Notes under the pieces: model-generated | What the model saw: the letters and a program-made list of their open reading frames with translations, nothing else | What the model was told of the DNA's origin: nothing | Database searches by the model: none | Program-made: the position numbers and the translations under genes | Origin: an uncultured Anaerofilum sp. | Lineage (GTDB): Bacteria > Bacillota > Clostridia > Oscillospirales > Ruminococcaceae | Direction: 5' to 3' | DNA: 48,501 bases | Assembly (NCBI GenBank): GCA_944385935.1 | Contig: CALWZC010000018.1 | Location: 1-48,501 of the forward strand | In this document: one piece after another, positions 8,169-16,931 of the stretch | How positions within the stretch are numbered: the first letter of the stretch is position 1 | Layout: every line of letters starts with the position of its first letter

Positions 8169-8264
8169 AATAGGCGGAAAAAGAATTTTATAGTCAACTT
8201 TTGCCCTTTACAAATTGCAGAAAAAAACAAAAATAGTTTGTGCATTTTGCTCTTGTGAAAATTA

Positions 8265-8270
8265 GTATAA
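8265..8270 (+). promoter_or_regulatory. -10 element upstream of the beta-CASP gene
   Basis: A perfect TATAAT 50 bp before the start codon. No good -35 hexamer sits at 16-18 bp, so the promoter may be weak or need an activator. Confidence 0.45.
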
Positions 8271-8286
8271 TAAAGGTATACCAAAG

Positions 8287-8300
8287 GGGAATATATTCCC
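8287..8300. promoter_or_regulatory. Perfect 14-bp palindrome in the beta-CASP leader (candidate operator)
   Basis: GGGAATATATTCCC reads the same on both strands. It lies between the -10 element and the ribosome binding site, where a bound repressor would block transcription or early elongation. The regulator is unknown. Confidence 0.35.
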
Positions 8301-8319
8301 AAAGAAAGGGGAGTAAACT

Positions 8320-9927
8320 ATGAAACTGACTTTTTTAGGAGCTGCCCATGAAGTTACAGGAAGTTGTGCTTTGCTTACTGTAAACGAAAAGCACATTTTG
8401 ATTGATTGTGGAATGGAGCAAGGGCCAGACTTGTATGAAAATCAGCCTTTGCCCATAGCCGCAGGGGATGTGGATGCACTGTTGTTGACCCACGCCCACA
8501 TTGACCACTCTGGAAAAATTCCCCTTCTTTGCAAAGAAGGCTTCCATGGGCCCATCTATTGCACCTCTGCCACAGCAAACCTATGTGACATTATGTTGCG
8601 GGATTCTGCTCACATTCAAGAGTTTGAAGCAGAATGGCGCAATCGAAAGGCCCTTCGTGCAGGATTGCCGGAATATGTTCCCCTGTACACAGTTCAGGAT
8701 GCTGTCAATGCGATGAAGCAGTTTTCTCCTTGCGAATATGGAGAAATTATCCCTATTTGTGATGGGGTTTCGGTTCGCTTTAGTGATGTGGGCCATCTGC
8801 TAGGCTCGGCAACCATTGAAATTTGGGTGCAAGAGGAAGAAGAAACAAAAACTATTGTTTTTTCTGGAGATATTGGAAACACCAATCAGCCACTGCTCAA
8901 TGACCCCTGCTATCCTACACAGGCAGATGTGGTTATTATGGAATCCACCTATGGAAACCGAAGCCATGGTCCCCGCCCTGACTATGTAAACGACCTTGCT
9001 AAAGTATTGCGGGACACCTTTGACCGTGGCGGCAATGTGGTTGTGCCTTGTTTTGCTGTGGGAAGAACACAAGAAATGCTATACTTTTTACGACAAGTAA
9101 AACAAAACAGACTTATCAAAGGTCATGAAGGTTTTCCAGTTTATGTGGACAGCCCGCTGGCAGTAGAGGCAACAGGCATTTTCCATAATTCTCAATGGAA
9201 TTATTTTGATAGCGAAACTCGCCGATTGCTGGAAGAGGGCATTGACCCCATCCGATGCCCAGGGTTAAAGTTGGCAGTTACTACCGAAGAATCTCAAGCC
9301 ATCAACAGTGATAAACGATGCAAAGTAATTCTGTCTGCCAGCGGAATGTGTGAGGCTGGACGAATTAAACACCACCTAAAGCACAACTTATGGCGACCAG
9401 AATGCAGTATTTTGTTTGTAGGCTATCAGGCGGTGGGAACGCTGGGTCGTTCTTTGGTGGAAGGTGCCACAGAGGTGCGTTTGTTTGGAGAAAAAATTCA
9501 AGTGCGGGCACAAATATTACAGCTTCCCGGCATGAGTGGCCATGCAGACAGAGAAGGGCTGCTACAATGGATAGAGCATATCCAACCCAAACCTGCACAG
9601 GTCTATGTCAATCACGGTGGTGATGAGGTTTGTGATGAGTTTGCACAGATGTTGTGTGAACGGGGGTTTGATGCAAAAGCCCCCTATCCCGGCAGCCAGT
9701 ATGACTTGGTTACAGGAGAGGTATTGGAACAAGGCAACCGTGTACAAAAGCAACTGGAGGACGAAGAAGAAACAGGTGCTTCTCGTGCCAGTGCAGTTTT
9801 CCAACGATTGGTACAGGCAGGAAAGCGGTTGATGACTGTTATCAGCCACAATCGGGGCGGTGCAAACAAAGACCTTGCAAAGTTTGCCGACCAAATTCAT
9901 GCCCTCTGCGAAAAGTGGGACAGATAG
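8320..9927 (+). CDS. Beta-CASP metallo-beta-lactamase-fold hydrolase (RNA-processing type)
   Basis: 535 residues. The N-terminal metallo-beta-lactamase domain has the zinc motif HAHIDHSG (His58, His60, Asp62, His63), later ligands in VGHLLGS, and GDIGNTNQPLL. A beta-CASP insert follows, including VPCFAVGRTQEML and SASGMCEAGRIKHHL. Near the end of the core are GMSGHADREGL and VYVNHGG. This is the architecture of the COG1236 group (CPSF73/YSH1-like), whose studied members are exo- or endoribonucleases. The last ~60 residues are charged and family-unspecific. A GAAAGGGGAG site precedes the ATG. It is a single-gene unit with a palindrome in its leader. Confidence 0.87.
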   Translation: MKLTFLGAAHEVTGSCALLTVNEKHILIDCGMEQGPDLYENQPLPIAAGDVDALLLTHAHIDHSGKIPLLCKEGFHGPIYCTSATANLCDIMLRDSAHIQEFEAEWRNRKALRAGLPEYVPLYTVQDAVNAMKQFSPCEYGEIIPICDGVSVRFSDVGHLLGSATIEIWVQEEEETKTIVFSGDIGNTNQPLLNDPCYPTQADVVIMESTYGNRSHGPRPDYVNDLAKVLRDTFDRGGNVVVPCFAVGRTQEMLYFLRQVKQNRLIKGHEGFPVYVDSPLAVEATGIFHNSQWNYFDSETRRLLEEGIDPIRCPGLKLAVTTEESQAINSDKRCKVILSASGMCEAGRIKHHLKHNLWRPECSILFVGYQAVGTLGRSLVEGATEVRLFGEKIQVRAQILQLPGMSGHADREGLLQWIEHIQPKPAQVYVNHGGDEVCDEFAQMLCERGFDAKAPYPGSQYDLVTGEVLEQGNRVQKQLEDEEETGASRASAVFQRLVQAGKRLMTVISHNRGGANKDLAKFADQIHALCEKWDR

Positions 9928-9941
9928 TGTTTTATACAGAA

Positions 9942-9980
9942 AGCAGGCAGCGGATAGTCATCCGCTGCCTGCTCTTTTCG
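9942..9980. terminator. Strong terminator between convergent genes
   Basis: A perfect 13-bp stem, AGCAGGCAGCGGA (9942-9954) with its complement at 9961-9973, loop TAGTCA, then CTTTTCG. It serves the beta-CASP gene and probably the phosphate transporter gene. Confidence 0.85.
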
Positions 9981-10002
9981 TGTCTAATGGTGGGGAACAA
10001 AA

Positions 10003-11607
10003 TTAGGCGTAAACTGCCTCGGCAATGTTCAAGGTGTGGTCTAGCATACGTTCCACGTCGGTGAGCATTTCGCTGTACAAAATACTCAATTCGGGGTCAC
10101 TGTCACCACTGCGCAACCGCTGAATTTGAGCCTTACGGTAGTCGGTGCTCAAAACGTCACTTTCTGTTTCCAAAGTGGTAACCAATTTTAGGTGTTCTTC
10201 CTTTTGCTCAGAGTTTGCAATATCAATGGAAGAAAGAGCCTTTGCAGCCAACTCTTTCAGGTTGGTCAACTCTGTTTCGGTAATTTTGTCCAAACTTACA
10301 TTGTGCTTTTCCAGAGGTACCAAATATTCTGCCATGTTCATAGCGTGGTCACCAATGCGCTCAATGTTGGAACTAAGCACCAACATGCGGTTCAAAGTTT
10401 CGGAATCTTGCTCGGACATTTCGTTCATAGAAGCCTTACCAATGCGGCGGATAATATCGGCATTAAAGCGGTCAATCTTATCCTCTTGCTCAGTTACTTG
10501 CTCCAAAAGATTATGGTCTTGTTTCAGCAATGCCTCAAAGGAAAGCTGTACATTTGCCTGAGCCAAAGCATACATTTCTACCAGTTGGTTGCGCAGTTGA
10601 CGGATGAAAATAGCAGTGGAACCAAAACCATGCTCGTCCACAACACTCACAGAAGAATGCTCGGAACCAGAGGATTCCGGCAAAATTCGACAAGTTGCCT
10701 CTGCCAACAAATTGCCAAAGGGGAACAAAATGATGGTGGTAACAATATTGAAAATAATATGTGTGGCTGCAATTTGTCCGGGAACATCTCCGGGAACCAA
10801 GTTTTGTACCAGAGAAATAAAGGGGGTAAATATGCAAATAAAGGTAAAAATTACTGTGCCAATGGAGTTGAACATCAGGTGAATCAAAGTAGTGCGTTTT
10901 GCAGCGCGGCTTGCACCCATGCTGGCAATAACAGCAGTGATACAAGTACCAATATTTTGGCCAAACAGCACATAAACAGCATTGTCTAATCCAATAACTC
11001 CCGAAAATGCCAGAGCCTGCAAAATACCAATACTTGCAGAGGAGGACTGCACCAATGCAGTAAAGGCAGCACCAGCCAAAATGCCCAACAAAGGATTGGA
11101 GAAGCTGGAAAGCATATTGACAAAGGGAGGATAATCCCGCAAGGGGGACATGGCACTGCTCATCATATCCATACCAATGAATAGGATTCCCAAGCCAGCC
11201 ATAATTTCCGCAATGCAGATGGTGCGCTGCTTTTTGCTTACCATAATGATTGCCACACCCAAGAAAGCAAACAGAGGCGCAATCATACCAATATCAAGGG
11301 CAATCAAAAGGCCAGTAACAGTGGTGCCCACATTGGCACCCATAATCACACCTACAGCCTGCCCTAGGGTCATCAGACCAGAGTTTACAAAGCCTACAAC
11401 CATAACAGTAGTAGCAGAGGAAGATTGAATGATGGCGGTGATACCTGCACCTACCAGAACACCCATCCAGCGGCGACTGGTGAGTTTTTCCAAAATGGAG
11501 CGCAGCCGGTCACCAGCAGCAACCTCCAAGCCTCGACACATTACCTGCATTCCATACAAGAACAGTGCCAAGCCGCCCAAAAGCATAACAATGTCTTCTA
11601 ATTTCAT
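10003..11607 (-). CDS. Na+/phosphate cotransporter family protein with C-terminal PhoU-like domain
   Basis: 534 residues. Residues about 1-310 are two Na/Pi-cotransporter repeats, each with the QSSSA signature (IIQSSSATTVMVVGF and ALVQSSSASIGIL). The last ~190 residues are a helical PhoU-like domain (LSSNIERIGDHAMNMAEYLV). It should import phosphate driven by Na+. The start at 11607 is chosen because AAGGAG precedes it and the protein then begins MKLEDIVMLLGG, right before the first membrane segment. An open frame extends 32 codons further upstream but lacks a ribosome site. A promoter and phased direct repeats lie upstream. Confidence 0.9.
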   Translation of the reverse strand: MKLEDIVMLLGGLALFLYGMQVMCRGLEVAAGDRLRSILEKLTSRRWMGVLVGAGITAIIQSSSATTVMVVGFVNSGLMTLGQAVGVIMGANVGTTVTGLLIALDIGMIAPLFAFLGVAIIMVSKKQRTICIAEIMAGLGILFIGMDMMSSAMSPLRDYPPFVNMLSSFSNPLLGILAGAAFTALVQSSSASIGILQALAFSGVIGLDNAVYVLFGQNIGTCITAVIASMGASRAAKRTTLIHLMFNSIGTVIFTFICIFTPFISLVQNLVPGDVPGQIAATHIIFNIVTTIILFPFGNLLAEATCRILPESSGSEHSSVSVVDEHGFGSTAIFIRQLRNQLVEMYALAQANVQLSFEALLKQDHNLLEQVTEQEDKIDRFNADIIRRIGKASMNEMSEQDSETLNRMLVLSSNIERIGDHAMNMAEYLVPLEKHNVSLDKITETELTNLKELAAKALSSIDIANSEQKEEHLKLVTTLETESDVLSTDYRKAQIQRLRSGDSDPELSILYSEMLTDVERMLDHTLNIAEAVYA

Positions 11608-11714
11608 AGTGTTCTCCTTGTTGCGAAGTAGTTTCGCAATGGTTTTTTCTATATGGTTTTTGTGGTAAGCCTTTTGCCCATAAACGTGCACAGGAAATAC
11701 CACAACCTAAAGTT

Positions 11715-11744
11715 ATTATGGCAAAAAAATGTAAAGTTTTGCAA
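11715..11744 (-). promoter_or_regulatory. Promoter of the Na+/phosphate transporter gene
   Basis: Minus strand: -35 TTGCAA (11739-11744), 18-bp spacer, -10 CATAAT (11715-11720), about 107 bp upstream of the start codon. Confidence 0.55.
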
Positions 11745-11761
11745 TGGATTTGTAAAAATCA

Positions 11762-11788
11762 TTACCTAAACTTTACCTAAACTTTACA
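11762..11788. promoter_or_regulatory. Three phased 11-bp repeats, candidate PhoP (Pho box) site
   Basis: The plus strand shows TTACCTAAACT twice in tandem (11762-11772, 11773-11783) and the start of a third unit (TTACA, 11784-11788), at an exact 11-bp period. Direct repeats at 11-bp spacing with TTnACA-like cores are the layout of PhoB/PhoP operators. They lie 18 bp upstream of the -35 element of a phosphate transporter gene. Assignment to PhoP is inference. Confidence 0.45.
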
Positions 11789-11793
11789 CAAAA

Positions 11794-11828
11794 ACACTCC
11801 GGTTTGTTCTATCATATCACCGGAGTGT
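11794..11828 (-). terminator. Terminator of the MATE transporter gene
   Basis: Minus-strand hairpin: ACACTCCGG (11820-11828 read in reverse) pairs with CCGGAGTGT (11794-11802) around a 17-base loop, followed by TTTTGTG on the minus strand. Confidence 0.75.
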
Positions 11829-11847
11829 ACAAATGATTCCTAATTTT

Positions 11848-13221
11848 TTATTCTGTCACAGTTTCAACCACAGCTTCTACTTCTGGTTCTGGGTGGCTAA
11901 ATACCAATCGGCGCATAGTGATGAAGAACGCAATTACCAAAGGTACCGCACTTCCAGTCCATGCGGCAGTGTTGCACAAACAAGCCCCTGTAAAGCCAAA
12001 AGCTCCCACTAAAACCACCGAACCAATACCACGCATAACCAGTTCCATTACGCCAGCAAAGGTGGGCACAAAACTTTGCCCCAATCCCTGCAAAGTGTAA
12101 CGGAAAACAAATAATAGTCCTAAAATCCAGATGGAAAGCCCTGTTACCTTTAAATAAATGGCAGAAAGACGGATTGCCTCTGCTTGTTCTCCCACAAAAA
12201 AGCCGCTTAGTGGCGCACCAAATACTACAAAAATGGTGCCAATAAAAACAGACCAAGCCAATGCCATTCCACTGGCTTGCAAAACACCTGTTTGGATGCG
12301 GTGAACCTTTCCAGCACCATAATTCTGCGCCACAAAGGTACTGGTTGCAAGACCAAAGCTGATAAGGGGAAGGCTGCCCAAACTCTCCAGCTTGCTGGCA
12401 GCAGTAAAAGCTGCCACAGAAACACTGCCTAGGCCATTCAATGCAAATTGTAGCATAAGGCTTCCAATGGCAATGATTGAGGACTGAAATCCGGTGGGCA
12501 AGCCCATTCGCAGATGGTCAGAAATATCCTTGCTGGTCAATTTCCAATCTTCAGTAGAAAGCCGCAAAGAGGGGAATCGTTTGAAAATATACCACACGCA
12601 TGCTAGGCCCGACAAAAGCTGTGCCACTACGGTGGCAACACCTGCACCAGCTACCCCTAAAGGAGTGTACAGAATTAACACAACATCCAAAACGATGTTA
12701 AACAAGCAAGCAATCACCAAAAAAATCAGCGGAGTTTTGGAATCTCCCAAAGCCCTCAAGGCGTTGGAAAGTACATTAAACAACATTGTAGTGGGAATAC
12801 CAGCAAATACCACAACCAAATAAGAGGTAGCATCAGGCAAAATTTCGGGAGGTGTTTGCAATAATTTTAGTAGCCATCCCGCACCAGCTACACTGGCAAT
12901 GGTGACAACAATAGAAATGATACCACCCAAAAGCAGACTTGCTGCAAAGCTGCGACGAACGCCATGGTCATCCTGTGCCCCAAACCGTTGCGCAGTGATA
13001 ATGGAAAATCCTGCCGAAAGCCCTTGGGTAAAGCCAATGATAAAAAACATTAAGCTACCAGTGCACCCTACTGCTGCAAGGGCATTTACCCCCAAAATAC
13101 GGCCTACAATAAAGGTATCGGCCATATTGTATAGTTGCTGAAATAGATTGCCAATAAGCAAAGGAATGGTAAAAAGAAAAATTAGCCGTGCTGGGGAGCC
13201 GGTGGTCATGGATTTGACCAT
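11848..13221 (-). CDS. MATE family multidrug/metabolite exporter
   Basis: 457 residues with about 12 membrane segments and MATE landmarks: ARLIFLFTIPLLIGNLFQQL at the start, NMADTFIVGRILG, and the symmetrical second half after about residue 230 (GLPTGFQSSIIAIGSL). It should export drugs or metabolites using a Na+ or H+ gradient. The start at 13221 (MVKSMTTGSP) is preferred because MATE proteins begin just before this segment and a GGAAAGGCGG stretch lies upstream. A 25-codon upstream extension has no family similarity. It lies upstream of the phosphate transporter gene, with a terminator between them. Confidence 0.9.
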   Translation of the reverse strand: MVKSMTTGSPARLIFLFTIPLLIGNLFQQLYNMADTFIVGRILGVNALAAVGCTGSLMFFIIGFTQGLSAGFSIITAQRFGAQDDHGVRRSFAASLLLGGIISIVVTIASVAGAGWLLKLLQTPPEILPDATSYLVVVFAGIPTTMLFNVLSNALRALGDSKTPLIFLVIACLFNIVLDVVLILYTPLGVAGAGVATVVAQLLSGLACVWYIFKRFPSLRLSTEDWKLTSKDISDHLRMGLPTGFQSSIIAIGSLMLQFALNGLGSVSVAAFTAASKLESLGSLPLISFGLATSTFVAQNYGAGKVHRIQTGVLQASGMALAWSVFIGTIFVVFGAPLSGFFVGEQAEAIRLSAIYLKVTGLSIWILGLLFVFRYTLQGLGQSFVPTFAGVMELVMRGIGSVVLVGAFGFTGACLCNTAAWTGSAVPLVIAFFITMRRLVFSHPEPEVEAVVETVTE

Positions 13222-13308
13222 AAAAAATCGCCGCCTTTCCAAATAGAAATAGAACATTTTTGCCACCGCCAGCCCTTGTAATTGCAGCCTGCTCAATGGC
13301 TCACAAGA

Positions 13309-13336
13309 ATCATACCACAGCTATGGAAAAAGGCAA
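13309..13336 (-). promoter_or_regulatory. Promoter of the MATE gene
   Basis: Minus strand: -35 TTGCCT (13331-13336), 16-bp spacer, TATGAT -10 (13309-13314) preceded by TGG, giving an extended -10. Confidence 0.55.
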
Positions 13337-13366
13337 TGGGTTAGTTTTGTATTTTTAAAAAATTTT

Positions 13367-13945
13367 TTGGTTACAAGCAAAAAGCAACTACTGGTTGCAC
13401 AGATTCTATTCTTGGTTTCTTGTAAGGCAACAAATTTTCCTGATAAAATAATCCAACAAAACCTTCCAGACTTGGACAAAGTTGTGGCTTTAAGTAAATA
13501 CTTTCAGGTTTCTACAGATTATCTCTTAATGGGAAAAGAGGATTGCAAGAAACAGGGGGCCAATTTGACTGTGAGTAAAATTTTATACATAATGTCTACA
13601 GCCTTTATTCTCTTGGGCGTGTTTGCTGCATTTTCCTTTTGGCACACAAACCAGACAGCAGTGGATATTTTTTTGGGATTTACAATAGAGATAGTGGGGA
13701 TTGTGCTATATTACATTGGAAAAGTTGTATCTTCCTATAAAGCCCCATTTTTTATACGATGGGCAAATACTGTCTTTGTTGCATGTATTCCCTTGTCGGT
13801 AATCATTTCTATGGTGTATCAAGGCTTTCCTACCCCCTACCCTTTGGGTATCGTGGATACAGTTGTGTACATCATTTTATATGGCTCCTTTATAATAATT
13901 AGCTATAAAAAACTAAAAAAGCTACCTTGTCCATTTAAGCGTTAA
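13367..13945 (+). pseudogene. 5'-decayed XRE-family regulator with four C-terminal membrane segments
   Basis: The frame contains only the second half of an XRE/HTH_3 domain: NLPDLDKVVALSKYFQVSTD followed by YLLMG matches helices 4-5, which normally follow the recognition helix. The preceding ~33 codons do not match the first HTH helices, and no ATG or ribosome binding site precedes them; the frame opens with an unsupported TTG after an A/T run. Downstream are four hydrophobic segments (about residues 70-92, 98-118, 131-150 and 160-180), as in clostridial membrane-bound XRE regulators. I interpret it as a remnant that lost its 5' end. Its stop overlaps the convergent DUF3810 gene by 11 bp. Confidence 0.6.
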
Positions 13946-15044
13946 TATCTTTTCCATAATAGGCCACCAACAAATTGACACAAGCACCATAACTTTGTAG
14001 TCCTCGATTTTCGCCATGACTTTGTAAAAATCCTTCATAAATACCCTCGGCGGCAGTGGTAATAGGAGACTGGTACTTTTCCCAAAAGGCGTTGTTGTCC
14101 TCTAAATCTTTTCTCACAAAAGGATGTAGAGAGTCAGAGATATTCCCCCATGCAGAAGAATCTGCTTTTAACAGTGCATTAGAAAGATGAATATACCCCA
14201 TTAAATAGCCAGAGTATAGAAATACAGGGTCAGACTGTGACAAGCAAGCAGCAATGGCAGTAAAATTTGCTTCGTCCTCAAACACCACTCCCCGTTGGTG
14301 TGCCAACTCATGGGCAATGGTTGCAGGAATCAAAGAAAGAGGAGAGTGAATGTTTACATTGGCTTCCCCAGTAAAGGGAAAGTAAAATCCTGTAAAACCC
14401 ATACGGCTCATAATTGGCCCATAAAACATAGGTTTTGCCCGGCGAACAGGCCCTTGCAACGTGGGAAATTCCTGTTGGATATTGTCATATAGGTGGTCGG
14501 TTTGAGAGAAAAGCTCCTTGGCAGAAATAGCTAAACTGCCATCCTTTTGACGAGGCACTTGCAAGGCATACTCCCCCGCCTTTTCTGCAAATAGCTTTGT
14601 GACTTGTGGGAGCTGTTCTACCGATATTGGATGGCTGGAAAGGCCTATTTCCTCTGTATAAAATGCGCCACTACGGTAGCCAATACCCCACAAGCCGGTG
14701 TAACTGCCCCAGATAAACAAGCCAACACACAAAAAAGAAAGTAGCCGGAAACAGCTTTCTTTTTTCCAGTGTGTAGGGCGTTTATATAATAGGATGCAAA
14801 ACCGTACTACCCAGATAATTGCTGCCACAATAGCCCCTGTCCAACAAAGTTCTGCTACAGAAAAGGGTACCACGCCACACAAAAAAGAAATACTTCTCCC
14901 CCAAGATAAAGCTATATAGTGCAGCCATTTCTGCATAACCCCTTGATTTTGGTAGAAAACTTGGTAGAGTACAATGGACAACAATCCCAATCCGCCCATA
15001 GACCAGATTGCTATTTTTCCAAAAGAAACTTTATGGTGGTGCAT
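13935..15044 (-). CDS. DUF3810 membrane protein with HExxH metalloprotease motif
   Basis: 369 residues. Three N-terminal membrane segments (about 10-30, 52-85 and 100-120) precede a domain of about 250 residues. That domain carries the zinc-protease helix IAHELAHQRGV (His245, Glu246, His249) and a nearby FEDEANF motif that can supply a third metal ligand. This matches the DUF3810 family. A membrane-bound metalloprotease role is likely from the motif, but no substrate is known. An AGGGGGATG stretch precedes the ATG. The nearest gene on its left is the decayed regulator and on its right the divergent DUF1836 gene; no operon partner is visible. Confidence 0.85.
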   Translation of the reverse strand: MHHHKVSFGKIAIWSMGGLGLLSIVLYQVFYQNQGVMQKWLHYIALSWGRSISFLCGVVPFSVAELCWTGAIVAAIIWVVRFCILLYKRPTHWKKESCFRLLSFLCVGLFIWGSYTGLWGIGYRSGAFYTEEIGLSSHPISVEQLPQVTKLFAEKAGEYALQVPRQKDGSLAISAKELFSQTDHLYDNIQQEFPTLQGPVRRAKPMFYGPIMSRMGFTGFYFPFTGEANVNIHSPLSLIPATIAHELAHQRGVVFEDEANFTAIAACLSQSDPVFLYSGYLMGYIHLSNALLKADSSAWGNISDSLHPFVRKDLEDNNAFWEKYQSPITTAAEGIYEGFLQSHGENRGLQSYGACVNLLVAYYGKDINA

Positions 15045-15103
15045 ATTTTTTCATCCCCCTGTGATATATTGCAAATTTCTCTGCCAAAATTTGTGATTGT
15101 GCT

Positions 15104-15132
15104 TTGACAGATTCCCTTAAAGATAGTATCAT
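15104..15132 (+). promoter_or_regulatory. Promoter of the DUF1836-XpaC operon
   Basis: -35 TTGACA (15104-15109), 17-bp spacer, -10 TATCAT (15127-15132). Confidence 0.75.
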
Positions 15133-15190
15133 AAAAAAGAACATTGACCAAGGGAAGAATTGCCCAAAGATGGAAGCAGAGGAGTACATC

Positions 15191-15733
15191 ATGCAGGAAC
15201 CAATGGAAACACAATTAAAGGAATGGGCGCAATATGTGGGGCATTTTCAGTTGCCTCGTTGGGAACAACTGCCAGAGTTGGAACTGTACATGGATCAAGT
15301 AATTGTACTAATGGAAAAAATTCTTTCGGGGTTGCTTTATGGCAAAAAAAATTTGCTCACACCAGCAATGGTAAACAATTATGTAAAACTAGGGCTGATT
15401 CCCAAACCCATAAAAAAGAAGTATGGCCGCAGACACTTGGCATATTTGGTGGTAATCACTTTGTTAAAGGAGTTGTTTGCCATTGGAGAAATTAAGGCGG
15501 CAATTCAAATGCAAACCCAGCGGGAAGGCAGTGGACAAGCGGCCTATGATTTGTTTTGTGCAGAAATTGAGTTTGCATTAGCAGCCGCCAGTGCTGAAAT
15601 GTTGGGAGAAAACCAGCCCAGCCCTGCACCAGCTCAACCGGGAAATCGACTATTACGCATGGCAGCATGGGCCTTTGCTTGTCGCACCGCTGCCAATCAG
15701 GAAGTGGTTTTGCACAGAGAAAACCAGGAATAA
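15191..15733 (+). CDS. DUF1836 protein with MerR-like HTH region
   Basis: 180 residues. The conserved block (about 12-105) includes FQLPRWEQLPELELYMDQV and LTPAMVNNYVKLGLIPKPIK followed by a Lys/Arg-rich turn and HLAYLVVITLLKELF. This is the DUF1836 pattern and resembles a MerR-type winged helix, so a DNA-binding role is plausible but unproven. The start at 15191 is chosen for its GAGGAG site at 6-base spacing; the frame is open for 29 further codons upstream, inside the promoter. The XpaC gene starts 16 bp after its stop, in the same operon. Confidence 0.8.
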   Translation: MQEPMETQLKEWAQYVGHFQLPRWEQLPELELYMDQVIVLMEKILSGLLYGKKNLLTPAMVNNYVKLGLIPKPIKKKYGRRHLAYLVVITLLKELFAIGEIKAAIQMQTQREGSGQAAYDLFCAEIEFALAAASAEMLGENQPSPAPAQPGNRLLRMAAWAFACRTAANQEVVLHRENQE

Positions 15734-15749
15734 ACAGGGGGAGAATACC

Positions 15750-16868
15750 ATGGCAAATAATCAACGTAATGACTTTGACCCAGACCAGTTGGAAAGGCAA
15801 CTGAAGGGATGGGGAAAATTTGTGGAAGAACAAGTAGAATCCGGTGTAGGACAACTGGGAAAGGTATTGGAGGACACTACCCGTCAGGTTGGAAAGGCAT
15901 GGAACCAAACCCAGCAGCAAATTCAAAAAAAACCAGTCCAAAGACCTACCTTTCGAGGAAAACGGCTGCGCATGAAAACAGGCAGAGTAGTAAACCGCAT
16001 TTTTGGATTTATGTGGCTGATTCTGGCAGTGGCGTTTTTTGCTGCAATGCTAAGTGAGTTGTTTTCCAATGGGCAAGTAGGCACAACTATCGTTGCGGTG
16101 GTATTCACTGCTTTATCCAGTTGGGCTTGTGTAGTGGGGCTTTCCAAAGCAAGCCTTTATCAGCGAGGAGAAAAGTATCTTGACTTCTTGAAGGACAAAA
16201 CCAGTTGTTCTGTGCGCCAGTTGTCGGTGTTTGCCAGCACCACCAAAGTGCAAACACAAAAGGATTTGCGTGTATTGGCACAGAGAAGAATCATTGAAAA
16301 TCTGATTGTTTCTCAGGATGGTCAGCAGATATTTTCCACTATGGAGGAGTATGAGCAATACCGCCAAGAGTTGGAAAACCAAAAGGGCAAGGCTGCCCAG
16401 CCTATTAAAACCGAGGCACCACCTGTTATTGAGCAACCAACCCAAAACAAGGAAAATGCCTTTATAAAAGAGTTGGTACAGCTAAACACCATGATAGAGG
16501 ACGAGGAAGTTTCTGGCCGTGTGGAGGAAATCTGCAAAACCAGTGAAATGATTTTTGAAAAAACCAGCCAGATGGAGGTTGTGCCCTCTGGTATGAAAAA
16601 ATTTGAAAGTTACTATTTGCCTACCACAGTGAAACTTCTTCGGGTATATACCCAAGTGGATGACCAGCCAGTGGAAGGAATCCATATAGAAACCATTCGA
16701 CGGGATATTCCCTCTATTTTGGATACGCTATTAAAAGCATACCATAATCTATTGGACAGCCTCTATGCAGATACTGCTTTGGATGTTTCCTCGGAAATTG
16801 CTGTATTAAAAGATATGCTCAGCCAAGAAGGATTGGTTGAGGAGGATTTTTCCATCAAAAACCAATAA
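15750..16868 (+). CDS. XpaC-family protein (5-bromo-4-chloroindolyl phosphate hydrolysis family)
   Basis: 372 residues. The N-terminal third is charged and amphipathic (LERQLKGWGKFVEEQVESGV). Two adjacent membrane segments follow (about 84-104 and 108-130), then a linker. The XpaC-type C-terminal helical domain (about 245-365) includes EICKTSEMIFEKTSQMEVVP and YYLPTTVKLLRVYTQVDDQP. The family is named for an old phosphatase-screen phenotype; its true role is unknown, and it often accompanies TelA-type proteins, absent here. The start at 15750 has an AGGGGGAG site; the frame extends 53 codons upstream inside the DUF1836 gene and that part is rejected. Confidence 0.8.
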   Translation: MANNQRNDFDPDQLERQLKGWGKFVEEQVESGVGQLGKVLEDTTRQVGKAWNQTQQQIQKKPVQRPTFRGKRLRMKTGRVVNRIFGFMWLILAVAFFAAMLSELFSNGQVGTTIVAVVFTALSSWACVVGLSKASLYQRGEKYLDFLKDKTSCSVRQLSVFASTTKVQTQKDLRVLAQRRIIENLIVSQDGQQIFSTMEEYEQYRQELENQKGKAAQPIKTEAPPVIEQPTQNKENAFIKELVQLNTMIEDEEVSGRVEEICKTSEMIFEKTSQMEVVPSGMKKFESYYLPTTVKLLRVYTQVDDQPVEGIHIETIRRDIPSILDTLLKAYHNLLDSLYADTALDVSSEIAVLKDMLSQEGLVEEDFSIKNQ

Positions 16869-16873
16869 AAGCA

Positions 16874-16910
16874 AAAAGCCTTGCAGTGTGTTGCAAGGCT
16901 TTTCGTTTTA
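16874..16910. terminator. Bidirectional terminator
   Basis: A perfect 12-bp stem, AAAAGCCTTGCA (16874-16885) with TGCAAGGCTTTT (16892-16903), loop GTGTGT, with A and T runs on the two sides. It lies between the convergent XpaC and FAD oxidoreductase genes. Confidence 0.88.
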
Positions 16911-16931
16911 TTTTATAAGGCCGTATACAAT

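Noticed and set aside
10192-10989. A 265-codon plus-strand open frame inside the Na+/phosphate transporter gene
   Set aside because: The minus-strand gene has clear QSSSA repeats and a PhoU-like domain; the plus-strand frame shows no family features.
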